The notes below the pieces were generated by a model. That model made no database searches, was not told where the DNA came from, and was given only the letters and a program-made list of their open reading frames with translations. From the NCBI GenBank assembly GCA_029532415.1, contig JAQOTA010000054.1, positions 3,596,001 to 3,660,000 of the forward strand: a DNA stretch of 64,000 bases, read 5' to 3'. The stretch comes from Marasmius tenuissimus (taxonomy: Eukaryota; Basidiomycota; Agaricomycetes; Agaricales; Marasmiaceae). The position numbers and the translations under genes were made by a program. Each line of letters starts with the position of its first letter. Within the stretch, counting starts at the first letter, position 1. Below, piece by piece: positions 11,129 to 23,124 of the stretch.

Positions 11129-14100
11129 ATGATATGCTCAAGCACGTACATTGACACAGTACCCAAGACACTTTGGGAGAGAGTGTGCGGAGTCGGGGCC
11201 TCTCACAAAGCTGAACGGCAGTACACGCGTGGGGTTTGCTCCAAGCCAACCCGTAAGGACGTTGTCACGATGATTGACGATTGGAGGTCAGAAAGGCAAC
11301 AGCGCTTCCCGATGTGCTGGCTCTCGGGAACTGCAGGAGTCGGAAAAACAGCGATTGCGATGGCTATTGCCCAAGCCGCCGAGGACAATGGACTCGTTGC
11401 GTCTTTCTTCTTTTTCAGGTCCGATCCGCATAGAAACAATCCTTCTGCGCTCGTACCGACGATTGCAGATGGGCTTGCGAGGTCCAATATTTCATTGAAA
11501 ATTAGGATTGAAAAAAGGATCACTGAGGATCCAACGATCTTGGAAGCAACGTTGGAAGACCAGTTCCGCGAGCTCGTGTTGGAGCCGTGTTCGAAGACGC
11601 CTAAACCTCAGCGGTGGGATCTCATCCAGCGGAAGTGGAAGGCCCTTCTAGGCATCCGAGTCGCGCTAGATATACCCGCTATAGTCATAATAGACGGGCT
11701 GGACGAGTGTGGCGACGACAAAACCCAACTACGTGTCCTTTCCATTATCGCCTCATCATATCGACAACTTCCCTCTTTCCCTTTGCGGTTTCTCATTTGT
11801 AGCCGGCCCGAGTTATGGATCCAGGAAGCGTTCGACAGCGACCCCCTAAGCCGATTGACCAAGCACATTCAGTTGGACGAGCCGTACCTTGACCGAGAAA
11901 TTGAACGTTATCTCCTTCATGAATTCCAACTTATCCACGCAGACCCCAGATATGCCTGTGTCCAGTTTCCAACACCCTGGCCTTCCCCAAAGGACTTCCA
12001 ACGCCTAGTTCAGAAGTCCTCTGGTCAGTTTGTTTACGCTACAACTGCCGTTGGATTAATCCGACTTGATTACAATCCCATTAGTCAGCTCAACTCGATA
12101 CTCAGTATTGCCCCTGGTACTTACTCAATCGAGTCACCCTTTCCCGAACTCGATGACCTGTACCACATCATACTATCTTTGTCTCCGAATCACAAAAATC
12201 TGCTCTCTATCCTCGCTGTAATACTTGTCCTTCCTCCGCATCCCCCGTCTTCGCCCGAATTCGTTGAACTACTCCTTGGACTGCCTACTGGGGAAGTAGA
12301 GCTTACGTTATGGACCGTGCATTCCGTCTTTGACATACGGGGCGGGGGTATGGCCATCACTGCCTACCATACCTCGTTTACCGACTTCCTCCAGGATTCG
12401 TCCCGCGCGGGACGGTTCTATATCGATCGGGCTGCTTGGCATGATCATCTTGCTCGTCGGTGGCTCCGAACGCTCACTCGACAGGTCGAGGCCAACCCAG
12501 AAATCCTCCTGGTCCAAGATACGGCATCGCCAGACCCAGATGTCCGTCGTCTACTTGAGGAATGGGTTAGCTTCTGTTTCATTGACAAACTGCCAGCGAA
12601 GGAAGAACTGCTTAATGATAGAGACCGCCTCTTCCAGAGTATCTTGTCCACCTTCCCAGACCGACAGGAGCTCCTCGCGACGTTGGCTTCGATAATCCTG
12701 TTGCCTGCTCACAAGTCCGAATTGATGCAGTTTCAAGTCCTCAATGACTTCATTTTGGGACCCGATAAAGTGCATATGTCTTCCACTATAGGTTTGTTGA
12801 CGACATGTCGGTTGGCTACGCCGTCAGACAGGATAGAACTGGTGCCTGTATTCTACGACTTCCTACGCGACCCATCCCAGGAATATTACATTGACATACC
12901 GGAGCAGCAGCATCGTCTGGCGCGGCGGTGGATTCAGGTCCTTGTACCAAGCAACCAGCCAGCTTCAAAGTAGGTTTTTATTTTCCTTCGCTTACAATTG
13001 AAGCCTGAATAGCCTCTTCCTTATACTTCTCTCTTTTCTAGGCCAGATTGGGGGTTGCGCACCTTATGGGTTGGATGGGCCGACTTTTGTCGTAGGATAG
13101 AACATCCTAGCGAAGGGCTGTTATGCGATCTTCAGAACTTGGATTTAGCATTTGTCGCAGCTGTTACAAGCTCCATAGCCCTCGTATTTGACGAACCGCC
13201 CTCCACGGTTGTCCATCCTTTCGAAATTCTCCTGTCTTGGCTAGATTTGGTGGTACGCTTTTGCATGTTTAGGAGAGCGTAATCTGTGTTATTGACCTTG
13301 TTTTCGAGGACTCTCCCGTGCCGTCCACCCTGATTAACCATCTCGTGGAGACTGCCAAATTTTTCGAACGTTGGCCTGAGGTCCAGGGTAAAGGGAGGTG
13401 AGTTCGAGTAGCTCGCGTTCTCGTTCTCATGTATGAACACCATCGATAGCTTCGCCGGCTATCGACCACTCGAATCGCCGTACTGCAGGCTTGACTGCCT
13501 TTACCACATCATACTTAGGGCCAATTCCGATCAAGTTCGCCCCATACTCGCAGCTGTTTTGGTTCTTATGGGGCGTCTCGAACCGAAGCCAGCGTACTTC
13601 GAATTGCTACTGGGATCGCCTTGGAAAGAGATTACCTGGGGTTTACGAGGAATGTACCCAGTGCTCGTCGTTGATGATGGAACCTTCTTCTTTGACAGCT
13701 CGTTCAAGGATTACCTAGTTGACCAAAGCAGGTCGGGAAAGTTTTACATTGACATACCCACTCAGAAAGATGTCATTGTGCTACGGTGGCTCCAGAACCT
13801 CTCAGCTGGCAAGTTGCGGACTTACAGGTAAGGAATTATGCTCCTCGCCTCTGCAGCGATTAACGCAACTCTTCTCGTGTGCATGACCATAGCTTTGATC
13901 AACTCTTCGATAACGAGACTAGCGGGTTCTTCTGGGAATGGATTGACTTTTGTGTGTCCATCCCTGTGCCTACTAGGGATCTGTTGGAGCTCCTCCAAAA
14001 CGTCGATCTTGCCTCTGTGTTCTTCTGCAAGCGCGCTGCGTACTCTCAGCCCCAGGTGCAGTCGACCGCGAGGAGATCGGGAGCGGCTGGCGTGAAGGTG

Positions 14101-15019
14101 GAATGGTATCAGACATTTTCGGAATTAGCGCGATGGGTCGAGAAATATGTGAGTATCTGTTCCCGTTCCGTTCTGGTTGGCTGCACATGTCACATACTCA
14201 TGATCTTTGGCGACTAGCCTGGCTGCGATATTAACAGTGGTACGTACAGAACGACCGAAGAAATGGTCGGCGAAGTTACCTCCACTAACGTGATCGTAGA
14301 CCGCGAGAGTGACGGGGAATGGGTGAAGAGACTCAAAGCCAGGTTTTTGTCCTTTCCTGAACATTTTCATCTTGAACGGTCTCCGGGCGTGTCTCTTCAG
14401 GACGACATCGTGTATTGGGACGTTCTGCTCGCCACGGGTTGCTCATTACAGGCCTCCCTTACCTGCCAAACAGTCAGCGCTTCTCGATATCACAGGCCAC
14501 TTCGCCTCACAGATTGCCGCTGTGATATTTCCGTCGGGGAGCACTCGTACGATCCGGATCACATTGCATACCAGGATGCTTGTATAGAGCTCGCGAGGGC
14601 ATTCATCCTCGATTTTGAGCTGTTGACTAAGATCGACGAGGACCTCATCGAGGGTGAGCTGGACCGTGTTTTTATGAATTTGATCGACTCAATGCTGCTG
14701 CAACACTGTCGCCTTGACCCGGAGCTGCTTTCGCTCTGTCGAACCTTTTTCAGGGTGGTGCATGGTTTTCCATTCTTGAAAATGGAGGCAGAAGTGGTGA
14801 AAGAACGAAAAGCGGAGCTGCTTGGGTGGTTCGAGGTGAGTCAAGTGTCTTTATCTTGCGCTGCCAGCTCACTTGTGTCTGATGGACTTCTCCCATGTAT
14901 AGACCTTTCCGGATGTTTTCGCCAAGGAAGTTGAACCACTTAAGGCACAGGTCAACACTTTGCCATGGGATTCCTGGAAATTTGAACACAATCACCTTGA
15001 ACACTATTCCCCAAACTAG
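11129..15019 (+). CDS. NACHT NTPase, NLR-like receptor 1, with three tandem post-NACHT modules
   Basis: Predicted STAND NTPase of the fungal NOD-like receptor class, presumably cytosolic. The long first exon (11129-12969) carries pre-NACHT GVGASHKAERQYTRG, Walker A GTAGVGKTA (residues 67-75), Walker B IVIIDGLDECGDD (about 185-197) and sensor-like LRFLICSRPE. A helical module typical of these proteins (DLYHIIL...ILAVILVLPP...FVELLLGLPTGEV...HTSFTDFL...ARRWLRTL) appears at 12149-12480. It recurs in degenerate form at about 12668-12950 and again at 13487-13830. The last exons encode the Cys-rich tail (HFHLERSPGV, TDCRCDIS, LLQHCRLDPELLSLC) and end with TFPDVFAKEVEPL. The stop is at 15017-15019. 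The protein starts directly before the NACHT domain; no effector or leader domain is visible, so the 5' end may be missing. Several small introns were assigned by eye. Confidence 0.82.
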
Positions 15020-15411
15020 GGTTTCGTGCGTCCGGGACTCACGTTAAGTTTCGACCGCTCCCATTTGCATACTATGGTACGTGGTCTCTCGTACCATCTA
15101 CCACACATTGACATAGAGCACCAAGGGATATAGTTGGTATCCGTCCCCAGACGCTTTTACCTATTTATGTATACTGTTGTTCTCCCTTATTCCTAGTCTG
15201 GATGCGTTACGATTGCAACTTTGTAAACCGAGCAATACAAAATGATCGTTGACAGCAGCCAGACAGCAGCCAGAAAGGAGACTTCAAGGCGTGCTGACGG
15301 GTGAAAGGACCAATTACAGAGACTCAACCACGCATTTCGTCGCTGCAGGAACCAGAAGGATGTGGTCCTCGGTGTTGAGTGTGAAGAAAGCATTGCATGC
15401 TTGGGTCGATA
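15020..15411. other. Gene-free interval after NLR 1
   Basis: About 390 bases between the NLR 1 stop and a MITE. No exon or repeat was recognised. Confidence 0.35.
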
Positions 15412-15804
15412 CTGGGTTTTGCATAATGGCGTGAACACGCAATTTTTTTATTTTACGTCGGGCTCCTCGGAGCGCTCATACTGCCGGTGGGGCAGTATGG
15501 GCTGCCGTTGGTTTGAGAGGCTTGCAAGATTGAGCTTCGAGCGAGCTTTTGACTTCCATCCACAATACTGACTCCAGGCAAGCCTAAACCAGTTGGGACA
15601 TCACAGAGGAGGGTAAATGATTTTACCTGCGGGCTTCAATACACATTCCAGTCGGACAAGGTCAAAGCCACTGCGGGATATCCCGACGGAGGTCAAATCT
15701 CCGTGTTGCCACAGCGGCTGGAGGCGTCGGACCGGGTCACGTAAGGCGAAATATTTTTTTCGCATGTTCACGCTATTATGCAAAACCCAGTATGCAAAAC
15801 CCAG
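15412..15804. mobile_element. TA-flanked MITE, about 380-393 bp
   Basis: The left end CTGGGTTTTGCATAATGGCG (15412) is repeated inverted at 15764-15790 (CGCTATTATGCAAAACCCAG), with similarity reaching about 50 bases inward. TA lies at 15410-15411, 15791-15792 and 15805-15806. The outer 14 bases of the right end are tandemly duplicated (TGCAAAACCCAGTA twice). No coding capacity. Confidence 0.72.
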
Positions 15805-17198
15805 TAATATGGCGACAAAGCGACGATTTGGATAGTAACACATGGTTCGACTAGGTGTCTCCGTTGTTCACGTGTGAGGGATAACGATCAATTGAGCACC
15901 ATGGGGATCTTGAGAGGCAGACGCAATCCAACTTTCCTGATTATACGCCCATATATCGGTAAGCTAGGCCTTTACCTAAATCTGCGCTAAATGTCCGCAC
16001 TGGATAATCTCTAGTCAGTGTTCGAAATGGCTGTAAAAACCGAAGAAACTCGCTCTCGTATACACATGTCGAAATCCACACCAAACTTGCTACTACTCGG
16101 CCACTTGACAATCTGAAAGTGGCGTCTGGCAAACACGCTGATCGAGCGAAAATTGGATACCCACGAAAACGACACTCTTCATCACCGTCGAGACAAGTGT
16201 GTTGAGGCCGGTGGGAGGCCAGCTCTCCGGCCTTTGTTTTATTGTGCGAGTCCTCGTCTACAATTTCGAGCATTGCGGCTACGAAGAACGTGATCCAGCA
16301 ACGGAAACCAGTACATGAAGATGACGGTGCTCGAAAGGGATCCAGCGAGAGTTTAGAAGAGTGGAGCACGAAGGCAAAGTTGGCGAAGAGAGAACACCCA
16401 GCCGTACGGAAAAGGTGCTGACTTGGAAGTGTAGCATAGCGGAATTGGCCAACCTTGGGTCAACCTGACAAGTATCATCATTTGAAAGCCCACATTCGAG
16501 TAATTCGCAAGGGGACGGGAAGAATGAAATTTCCGGCTCGAGATAGGGGAGGGAGAGGAGCTGAAGACCCTTGATGTTTTTTGTACCTACCAAAATTTTA
16601 GTTTCCAAGGGGGTCCTGGAGGCATCTCAGAGGTTTCATCATGAAAACTGTACCTGGTTCAATACCCATCGAACGATAACAGGGTACCCCGCATGTGCTG
16701 TAGTTTGTAGCCAGAAATCGACCACCGACACCCGAATGTTCCCGAGAAGTGTGGCGCAAAGTGAAGATTTAAACATATCTGGCCATGGCACGGGAAGAAT
16801 ATGTACTTAGTCACCAGAACGAGAAACAAGCTCTTCCCTCTTTTCCTTCTTCTCTTAAGCTTTTTGGGAAATCACCAGAAGAGTTTTTTTTAGAATGCAC
16901 CAGCATAGATACCATGCCAGAACTTGGAGGAAGAGGGATTTGGACGGTAGTAGGATCATCGGCATCTTCATCGACCACCTGCTCCATTCTCGCAACTATG
17001 GTATAGAATTCCAAGCTGCTACCGCCGTCTGAGTGGGCCTGGTGAGTAAGCGAGGAGAAATTTCGGTCGTCAACGAGAATGGGGGACTCGAGGGGTCTAA
17101 TTGAGCGCCGTACCGTCATTGGTAGTCTCTCAAAGCCAGACTTCATACGGACGAACACTACCATTGGATGACTTCCCGTAAGAGCTGGCAAATAATTA
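15805..17198. other. Gene-free interval in the transposon island
   Basis: About 1.4 kb. The short frames on both strands show no domain or exon structure. Bases 17161-17198 match, inverted, a stretch at about 20785-20825. Confidence 0.35.
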
Positions 17199-19115
17199 GG
17201 GTGTATTTGCCAGGTTTGAAACTACCTGCCGTAACGAAATTTTAGGAAGTTGTAACTGGAATTTTGAGCCGTCAAAAGTTGTGTAAATTTTGGCCCCACA
17301 ATCCCAAAATTTCGGGAAAATTATGTGTGGGGCCTGCACCTATCTGTTGGCGACTGCATGAACTACCAGAATCACTCATCATCAAGCACGCTGGCCTCTC
17401 AAAAAGCAGCGGCCATGGTAATGACAGCTTCCTTGACTTGATATATCCAAGGCGCATCCAAATCTGCCTGGGGAATGACCCGCAGGGAACAAGCTAAGGG
17501 TGCTTGGTGACGAGACTGTTTGCGTGAATTTGGGAGAAATTTTGTACGTACGAGTTTTGTGTTTTGTATTTATCGAGGTGGGGCGGCTCCGCTCACGAAA
17601 TTTCGGATTTTGAAACTAAACAAAAAATTTTAGTTTCAAACCCACCTGATACTACCAAATAACCGATATATAAATGACACTTGAATCGCTTCATATACCG
17701 ATATCTGTACAAGCGAATAGCTATATAGTACCAGCCAGGAGCTTAAAGTTGGAAAAATGGCAGGGACTTAGAGCAGTATTTGCCCTTCTTGGGCAGTATC
17801 CCGCCGTATTCCGTGCTTTCACAGTTGGGGACAGGTCTTCTATGCCTCTGACGGGGCCTTTAACCTTGAGCGGACGGCGGATATGCTGCCTCCGCCTCCC
17901 CGACATACTTGTGCCGTTTATAGGCATTTATTTGTTTGTCCCGCGGACCCTGACGGCATTCATTTGCCTTTTATGTATGACTATGGACCCTTTATCCCGC
18001 CGCTTGCCCGACGGGCAGCACTCGTTGGAAACCTTGCCCGGCATCAGTGACTTCTACCTACTCGATGCCATGTTTTCAATAGCCTTCTAGGTACTTGTAT
18101 ACTAATTTGTATGGGAGCTTAAAATGTAGAACTAGCCCGCCTTCATCTCGACGCCCGGTTGCCCTTATCTTATTAGTAGTTAGTGTTCAACTTTAGAGGG
18201 TCGCCGTATTAGTATAACTCGTATTGATACCTAGCCAGTGATTGTATAATATAGCCTAAAGTGCGAAGTTGAACTATGCACAGAGACGTACCTTATGGTA
18301 GACGGTGTGATATGCAGTGGATATACTGTAGCACTAGTGTAGCCTATGTACTATATTCACTACAACATCATCTACCTATGTAGTGCGCTACAGACAAAGG
18401 GCTATCTAAATTCAAATTTGTGATATACATCCAGAGTGCTTTGATCTCGGATGATCGGTAACACTGTTCAATCCTACCAATATACCGAACGAGTTACGAC
18501 TGTCCCCCTTCTGTAATACCAATACCGACAGTGTCCAGACTGATAGTTACAGTAGACATTCAGAGGCTGTCGGCCGGCATGTTTTACAATGATAGTGATG
18601 GTAGCTCATTATAAGTTCACATATATATCAGTACCTACCTGGAAGACTATTAAAAACATGGCATGCCACATCGAGTAGGCGGAAGTCATTGATGCTGGGC
18701 AAGGTTTCCAACGAGTGCTGCCCGTCGGGCAAGCGGCGGGATAAAGGGTCCATAGTCATACATAAAAGGCAAATGAATGCCGTCAGGGTCCGCGGGACAA
18801 ACAAATAAATGCCTATAAACGGCACAAGTATGTCGGGGAGGCGGAGGCAGCATATCCGCCGTCCGCTCAAGGTTAAAGGCCCCGTCAGAGGCATAGAAGA
18901 CCTGTCCCCAACTTTGAAAGCACGGAATACGGCGGGATACTGCCCAAGAAGGGCAAATACTGCTCTAAGTCCCTGCCATTTTTCCAACTTTAAGCTCCTG
19001 GCCGGTACTATATAGCTATTCGCTTGTACAGATATCGGTATACGAAGCGATTCAAGCGTCATTTATATATCGGTTATTTGGTAGTATCAGGTGTTCAAAC
19101 CTGGCAAATACACCC
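17199..19115. mobile_element. TA-flanked outer element, interrupted by a second element
   Basis: The ends GGGTGTATTTGCCAGG (17199) and CCTGGCAAATACACCC (to 19115) are perfect inverted repeats continuing into TTTGAAAC. Both are flanked by TA (17197-17198 and 19116-19117). Without the 1451-bp insertion at 17643-19093 and one copy of its target repeat, the element would be about 460 bp, a typical MITE size. No protein is encoded in the outer part. Confidence 0.72.
17643..19093. mobile_element. Nested 1451-bp element with about 450-bp inverted arms and 8-bp target duplication
   Basis: Arms 17643-18095 and about 18637-19093 are near-identical inverted copies starting CACCTGATACTACC. TTCAAACC flanks the element exactly on both sides (17635-17642 and 19094-19101), an 8-bp duplication of the hAT type. 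Each arm keeps an open frame of about 140 codons (17674-18090 plus, 18628-19062 minus) that begins MTLESL and shares almost all residues until the arms diverge. I recognise no domain in it. The central spacer is about 540 bases and AT-rich. Near-identity of the arms points to a young insertion or gene conversion between arms. Confidence 0.8.
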
Positions 19116-19206
19116 TATTGCTCTGCAAATAATCTGAGGGACCACGTGAACACCAGCTAGCCGACGGAGCTACTTCCAAATGGGTCGGTTATTTGACGAA
19201 AAAATC

Positions 19207-19238
19207 GTTTAGAACAGGGTCCCGACCCCGTTCTAAAC
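19207..19238. repeat. Short hairpin
   Basis: GTTTAGAACAGGGTC is followed after two bases by its complement with one mismatch. It lies just outside the TA-flanked element. Function unknown. Confidence 0.55.
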
Positions 19239-19559
19239 TGTGAGCTCGTCAAAAAACGTCATTTTTGGAAAGACCTCCGGTTGGCTATCAATCCCAGGAA
19301 AAAGTCCGTCTCAGCCTGTCGGATGTCTTCGGGTCTCATTGAGGCGACTATGTGAGATCTGGTCTGGTCTCATACAAAGTCGTCATTCGAACAGTTCGAA
19401 TAGATCTGTCTTTCTTCTGAATGATTTGTTTCGACTTCGATAATCTTTTCTCCCATCAATGACATTCTGAACTCGACGTGACGCGACTACACACAACAAG
19501 ACGATACAACGTTTGCGGCTGCTCTCATTTCTCGAATTCATAAGTACAATTTCGATTGA

Positions 19560-20330
19560 CTCAATCGCTCGAGCTGTTGCTCAACTCAGTGTAATTCCTT
19601 CTCTCCGCTAGGCCATACCTTGATAAATTGCCGCTCGAGTTAAAAGTTGACCACAGGGTGTATTACAACGGTGAGCTTCTCTAGAGACTAGTCTGGCTCT
19701 TACCTATACCTTTTTACTCGCAGGGCAAACAAGGCGTTGAGTTTGTAGGCACGACATCGATTACAGAATTATTGGATTCAAGACTTTGGGGACCGAGACT
19801 TTGGGGTACGAGTTTAGCCCGCGGACTGACTCAGCGCCCCTATAACTAGGTTTCCCTCCTGCCACGACATCCAGCTCACCGTATCGTCAACTCAGCAAAC
19901 GGCTGGCCACCATTTGCTGTGTTGACGATGCATTTCTTTCATCCCTCTTGCTCTACTTGTTGCTTATGTGTGACTAACATACCCTCCAGGTTCGTTGGCT
20001 GCGAGCAGCACCTCAACAAGCTCGATTTTGCCTCAACCGCTTGCGCACAGACGGACAGAGTACCGGAGGCAGTTGAGAGAGAGGCTGTTGTATCATTTCC
20101 GGTGCGTACCGCAAGTCCATGCACTCATTATCGTTTCTGATTCTGTTGTAAACCATTGTCATCTCATTTCAGCGCGTACAACTATTCGATTTCCACTCAT
20201 GAAAAGGTACATCAAGCTTTTTCTATACCGTACACATGTGTTGAGGCTGAATTTCCTCCGTTACAGCACACTCGCGACGACAAATCTCAAATGAGCGAGG
20301 GACTCCAAAATATGTTTATTGACGACTCTC
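19560..20330 (+). other. Possible short multi-exon gene, unrecognised
   Basis: Several stretches have coding-like sense separated by plausible GT-AG introns: LDKLPLELKVDHRVYYN (about 19620), then after TTACTCGCAG GKQGVEFVGTTSITELLDSRLW (about 19725-19795), and STSTSSILPQPLAHRRTEYRRQ (about 20000-20100). Short segments end with acceptor-like TTTCAG and TTACAG. No start codon could be fixed and no family is recognised. It could be a remnant within the transposon island. Confidence 0.3.
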
Positions 20331-21384
20331 TGTATGTATTTTCCTCTCATTCACAATCTGTCTGCTCGCTTTTGTACTTATTTTCCTTCGTGGTACTAGT
20401 ATTCCCATCGGTACCAAGCCTATAAGGTGAACACCTCTGCAGTATGGACTCAGCGAGCGCCGGATGCCTCTGGTATTGTGTACTTGTGGTATTGTAATTG
20501 GTACCTCTCCTGTATTCATAGTCTCGCATGAATGAAAATGTATCGTGATATTGAATCCCATCGAGCTAGAACGAAGTGAATGAAAACCTAATTGAATGAA
20601 CAGGATTCGGCAATATCAGGGGATCCTACCCGATGGGATGAGATTAGTTTTGGCTTCCTTCGATGACACCAGATATCGTCCGAATGTTGTATCGCGTTAG
20701 TGCAAATATTCTCGTGTGGTCGAGTGTCAGACAGACTTTTTCCTGGGTATCAATAATTGCTTGGGTGTTATTTGCAGGAAATTGCAGACCGATTATTTGC
20801 AGGCCCTTACGGGAAGTCATCCATTAACTGGCGATCGAGGTCAACAACGCGTACAAGACTACGTCATTGGTGCTACTTGATGTTAAATGGATAGCGGGGC
20901 TCAGGGCTGCCCACTGCCCAGGCAACGACTCGGCTAAACAACCGATCCCCGGGCATGTGCTCAAGCACTGCCCGTTCAACACTCTTCAGCACTGCTTCCC
21001 CGCCTTCGGAGTCTTTCGGAGTCTTTCCACAATTAGAAGTGAAGAAATGGAAACTGTGATATGTCACAAAATAACCGTCACTTTTAGTCACAACGAGTCT
21101 CAGTATGTATATTGCCTTTTGGTTCCGAAACTGTTGTTTATTTGGTTTGGAATTCCACTGGATGCTCATGACAAACAATGGGTGCTCAGCGCTCAGTGCT
21201 CCGATAGAGTCCCAAAAGAGCTCCGAGCCAAACAAGCGAAGGTTTTCCAAGAATTACCTCCGAAGAGTAAAAAGGGCAATACAGTCACGGCACAAACTGA
21301 TGCAACTTCCAAATGGGAATTTGGCTCCGGACGCAGGGGATCCACTAGGATCCTGCGTTGACCTCGTTTGAAAAACCACTTCCA
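20331..21384. other. Gene-free interval with a diverged transposon end
   Basis: GGGTGTTATTTGCAGG near 20766 resembles the end of the 17199-19115 element. The following 20785-20825 stretch matches 17161-17198 in inverted orientation. A 164-codon plus frame at 20867-21361 has no recognised domain and is not called a gene. Confidence 0.4.
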
Positions 21385-21699
21385 GGGATAATTCTATTTA
21401 TCAACCCCCTTGATATCTAGGCCTTTTCGTTGCTCGCTATTGGTCAACCCCCATGACATTTGAGCCCGCCGAAAGATCTCCGGGACAGCTGTCAGGACTC
21501 CGGTCGATTAGATCATACTGTACTTATCTAGGATTAGATACCAACGGATGACAAGATAAGATATCGAATGACCACCATTGTGCGCATCACCATATGAATC
21601 CAACGAGAACTGGTTCTTTCATGATGTTCGAAAGTTATCTTACATCTACAAACTTGCGACGAGGCATCTATCATACGTCAGTAGCATATAGACATCAGT

Positions 21700-22005
21700 C
21701 TATGCTGCCAACCCCTCCATTAGCGGGCAGTTTTTACGTGTGTGTCCGGGTTTCCTGCATATACCACACCTACGTTGTTGTCGTGCTTCAACTGAATCGT
21801 TGCCCTGCGACACTCGTGTAGCAGCCCCCCTACTGCCTCCTCCTGCCCCACCGCCCCGGATTTGACCTTCAATACCACTGGTGGCCAAAAGTCGCGGTAC
21901 CGCGACTTTTGGCGCTGGCGACAACGAGAGTTCGGGCATTATGGTTACCCATTCACCCGCTCTTGAGACTTGGTGGCTTACAAGGAATGAGTGATTTGAG
22001 CTCAA
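21700..22005 (-). pseudogene. Zinc-knuckle (CCHC) fragment, likely transposon-derived
   Basis: The 101-codon minus-strand frame ends with RRCGICRKPGHTRKNCP, a perfect CX2CX4HX4C zinc knuckle preceded by a Gly-rich linker. Such knuckles occur in Gag proteins and at the ends of some fungal transposases. Its place inside an inverted-repeat element supports transposon origin. There is no catalytic domain. A 30-bp perfect palindrome interrupts the frame region at 21884-21913. Confidence 0.5.
21884..21913. repeat. Perfect 30-bp palindrome
   Basis: Centre GCGGTACCGC; arms read GCCAAAAGTCGCGGT and its exact complement with no spacer. It lies inside the decayed 2.4-kb element. Confidence 0.9.
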
Positions 22006-22983
22006 CTTGGGTAGACTCGCAAGCCGTCGGTCGGTGAACCAACCCCGGACCGGTGATGTGATCAGAGCGGAGTATGAAATGGGTTAATTCACCAACCGAC
22101 TGGTACGCTTCGTTTCGTTTTTGGCGGGTGAGCCATTTGTGACTTTGGACTTAGCCAGATTTTGCTAATCGACGCCTTCCGCGAACACCAAAATTGTTGC
22201 TCATCGTTCCTCACGCCCAATATTGCATAAAAAATGTATATTCCTGGTCTATACCATTTACTATATGCTTCTGGTAGCACGAAAGAGGAAGAAAATGGCG
22301 AACTGGCGACTTAATTGAGGAAATTGTGATGAACGAGGCTGCGAAGTACGAGTATGTCATGTGTGACACCTAGTGAGTAGCGCACTATGCAGTACTGCAT
22401 CGTGGAAGGGTACAGTTCTGGAGGGTGTTGTGCATGAATACCTTGAAACGCTGGATGTATATCCTCGCAAAGAAATTTGAGGGTTTAGAGTTACTGTGCT
22501 GTCAAAAAGTGCAGCGAGTTAGATTTATCTGGCCAGACTTGAGGGGGAATACACTAGAGTGCAGATGTAATAGTCAGAGCCCAAAGATGAGATAGTTCTG
22601 ATAGATACGCACCGAAAAAACCTAGTCTTGCAGCCCACACATCCTTCAGCATTGTAGGCTGAGAACCAAAATGAAACTGGATGGCTCAGAGTGTCCAAAA
22701 CGGGTGTTGAGACCGAGAATGTTGATGAGACAAGCTGGGTGGATAGAGGAGCGGCGTAGCTATAGAAGACTTTGGTTGTAGAGATACTGTCCAGGCAGCT
22801 AAAAGAGGACTGTTGTCGGACATTTGGCACAAAGGAACGGTTTTCTGAGAAGCGATGTTTATCGCAAGGCTTTGCAGTTTGAAAGTTGCGCGAGAGGAAG
22901 AAAGTAGGAGAAGGAGGCGGCAGAGGAGAGCACGAGGAGGGCACTGGACGGTGGTTGCGAGACTGTAATTGTGAACAGAGCGT

Positions 22984-23029
22984 ACCAGCCGATCTTTCAA
23001 ACGAGGCGGAGTTTGAAAGATCGGCTGGT
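22984..23029. repeat. Perfect hairpin, 19-bp arms, 8-base loop
   Basis: ACCAGCCGATCTTTCAAAC is followed by loop GAGGCGGA and its exact complement. It lies inside the decayed 2.4-kb element. Confidence 0.9.
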
Positions 23030-23124
23030 CACGAGCCTACAACTTGGGTAAGAGATCTTGTCGGACGTCTGACTCCACATGATTATCACACAGGCTATCA
23101 TATCTACCGGAGATCACTGACAGG

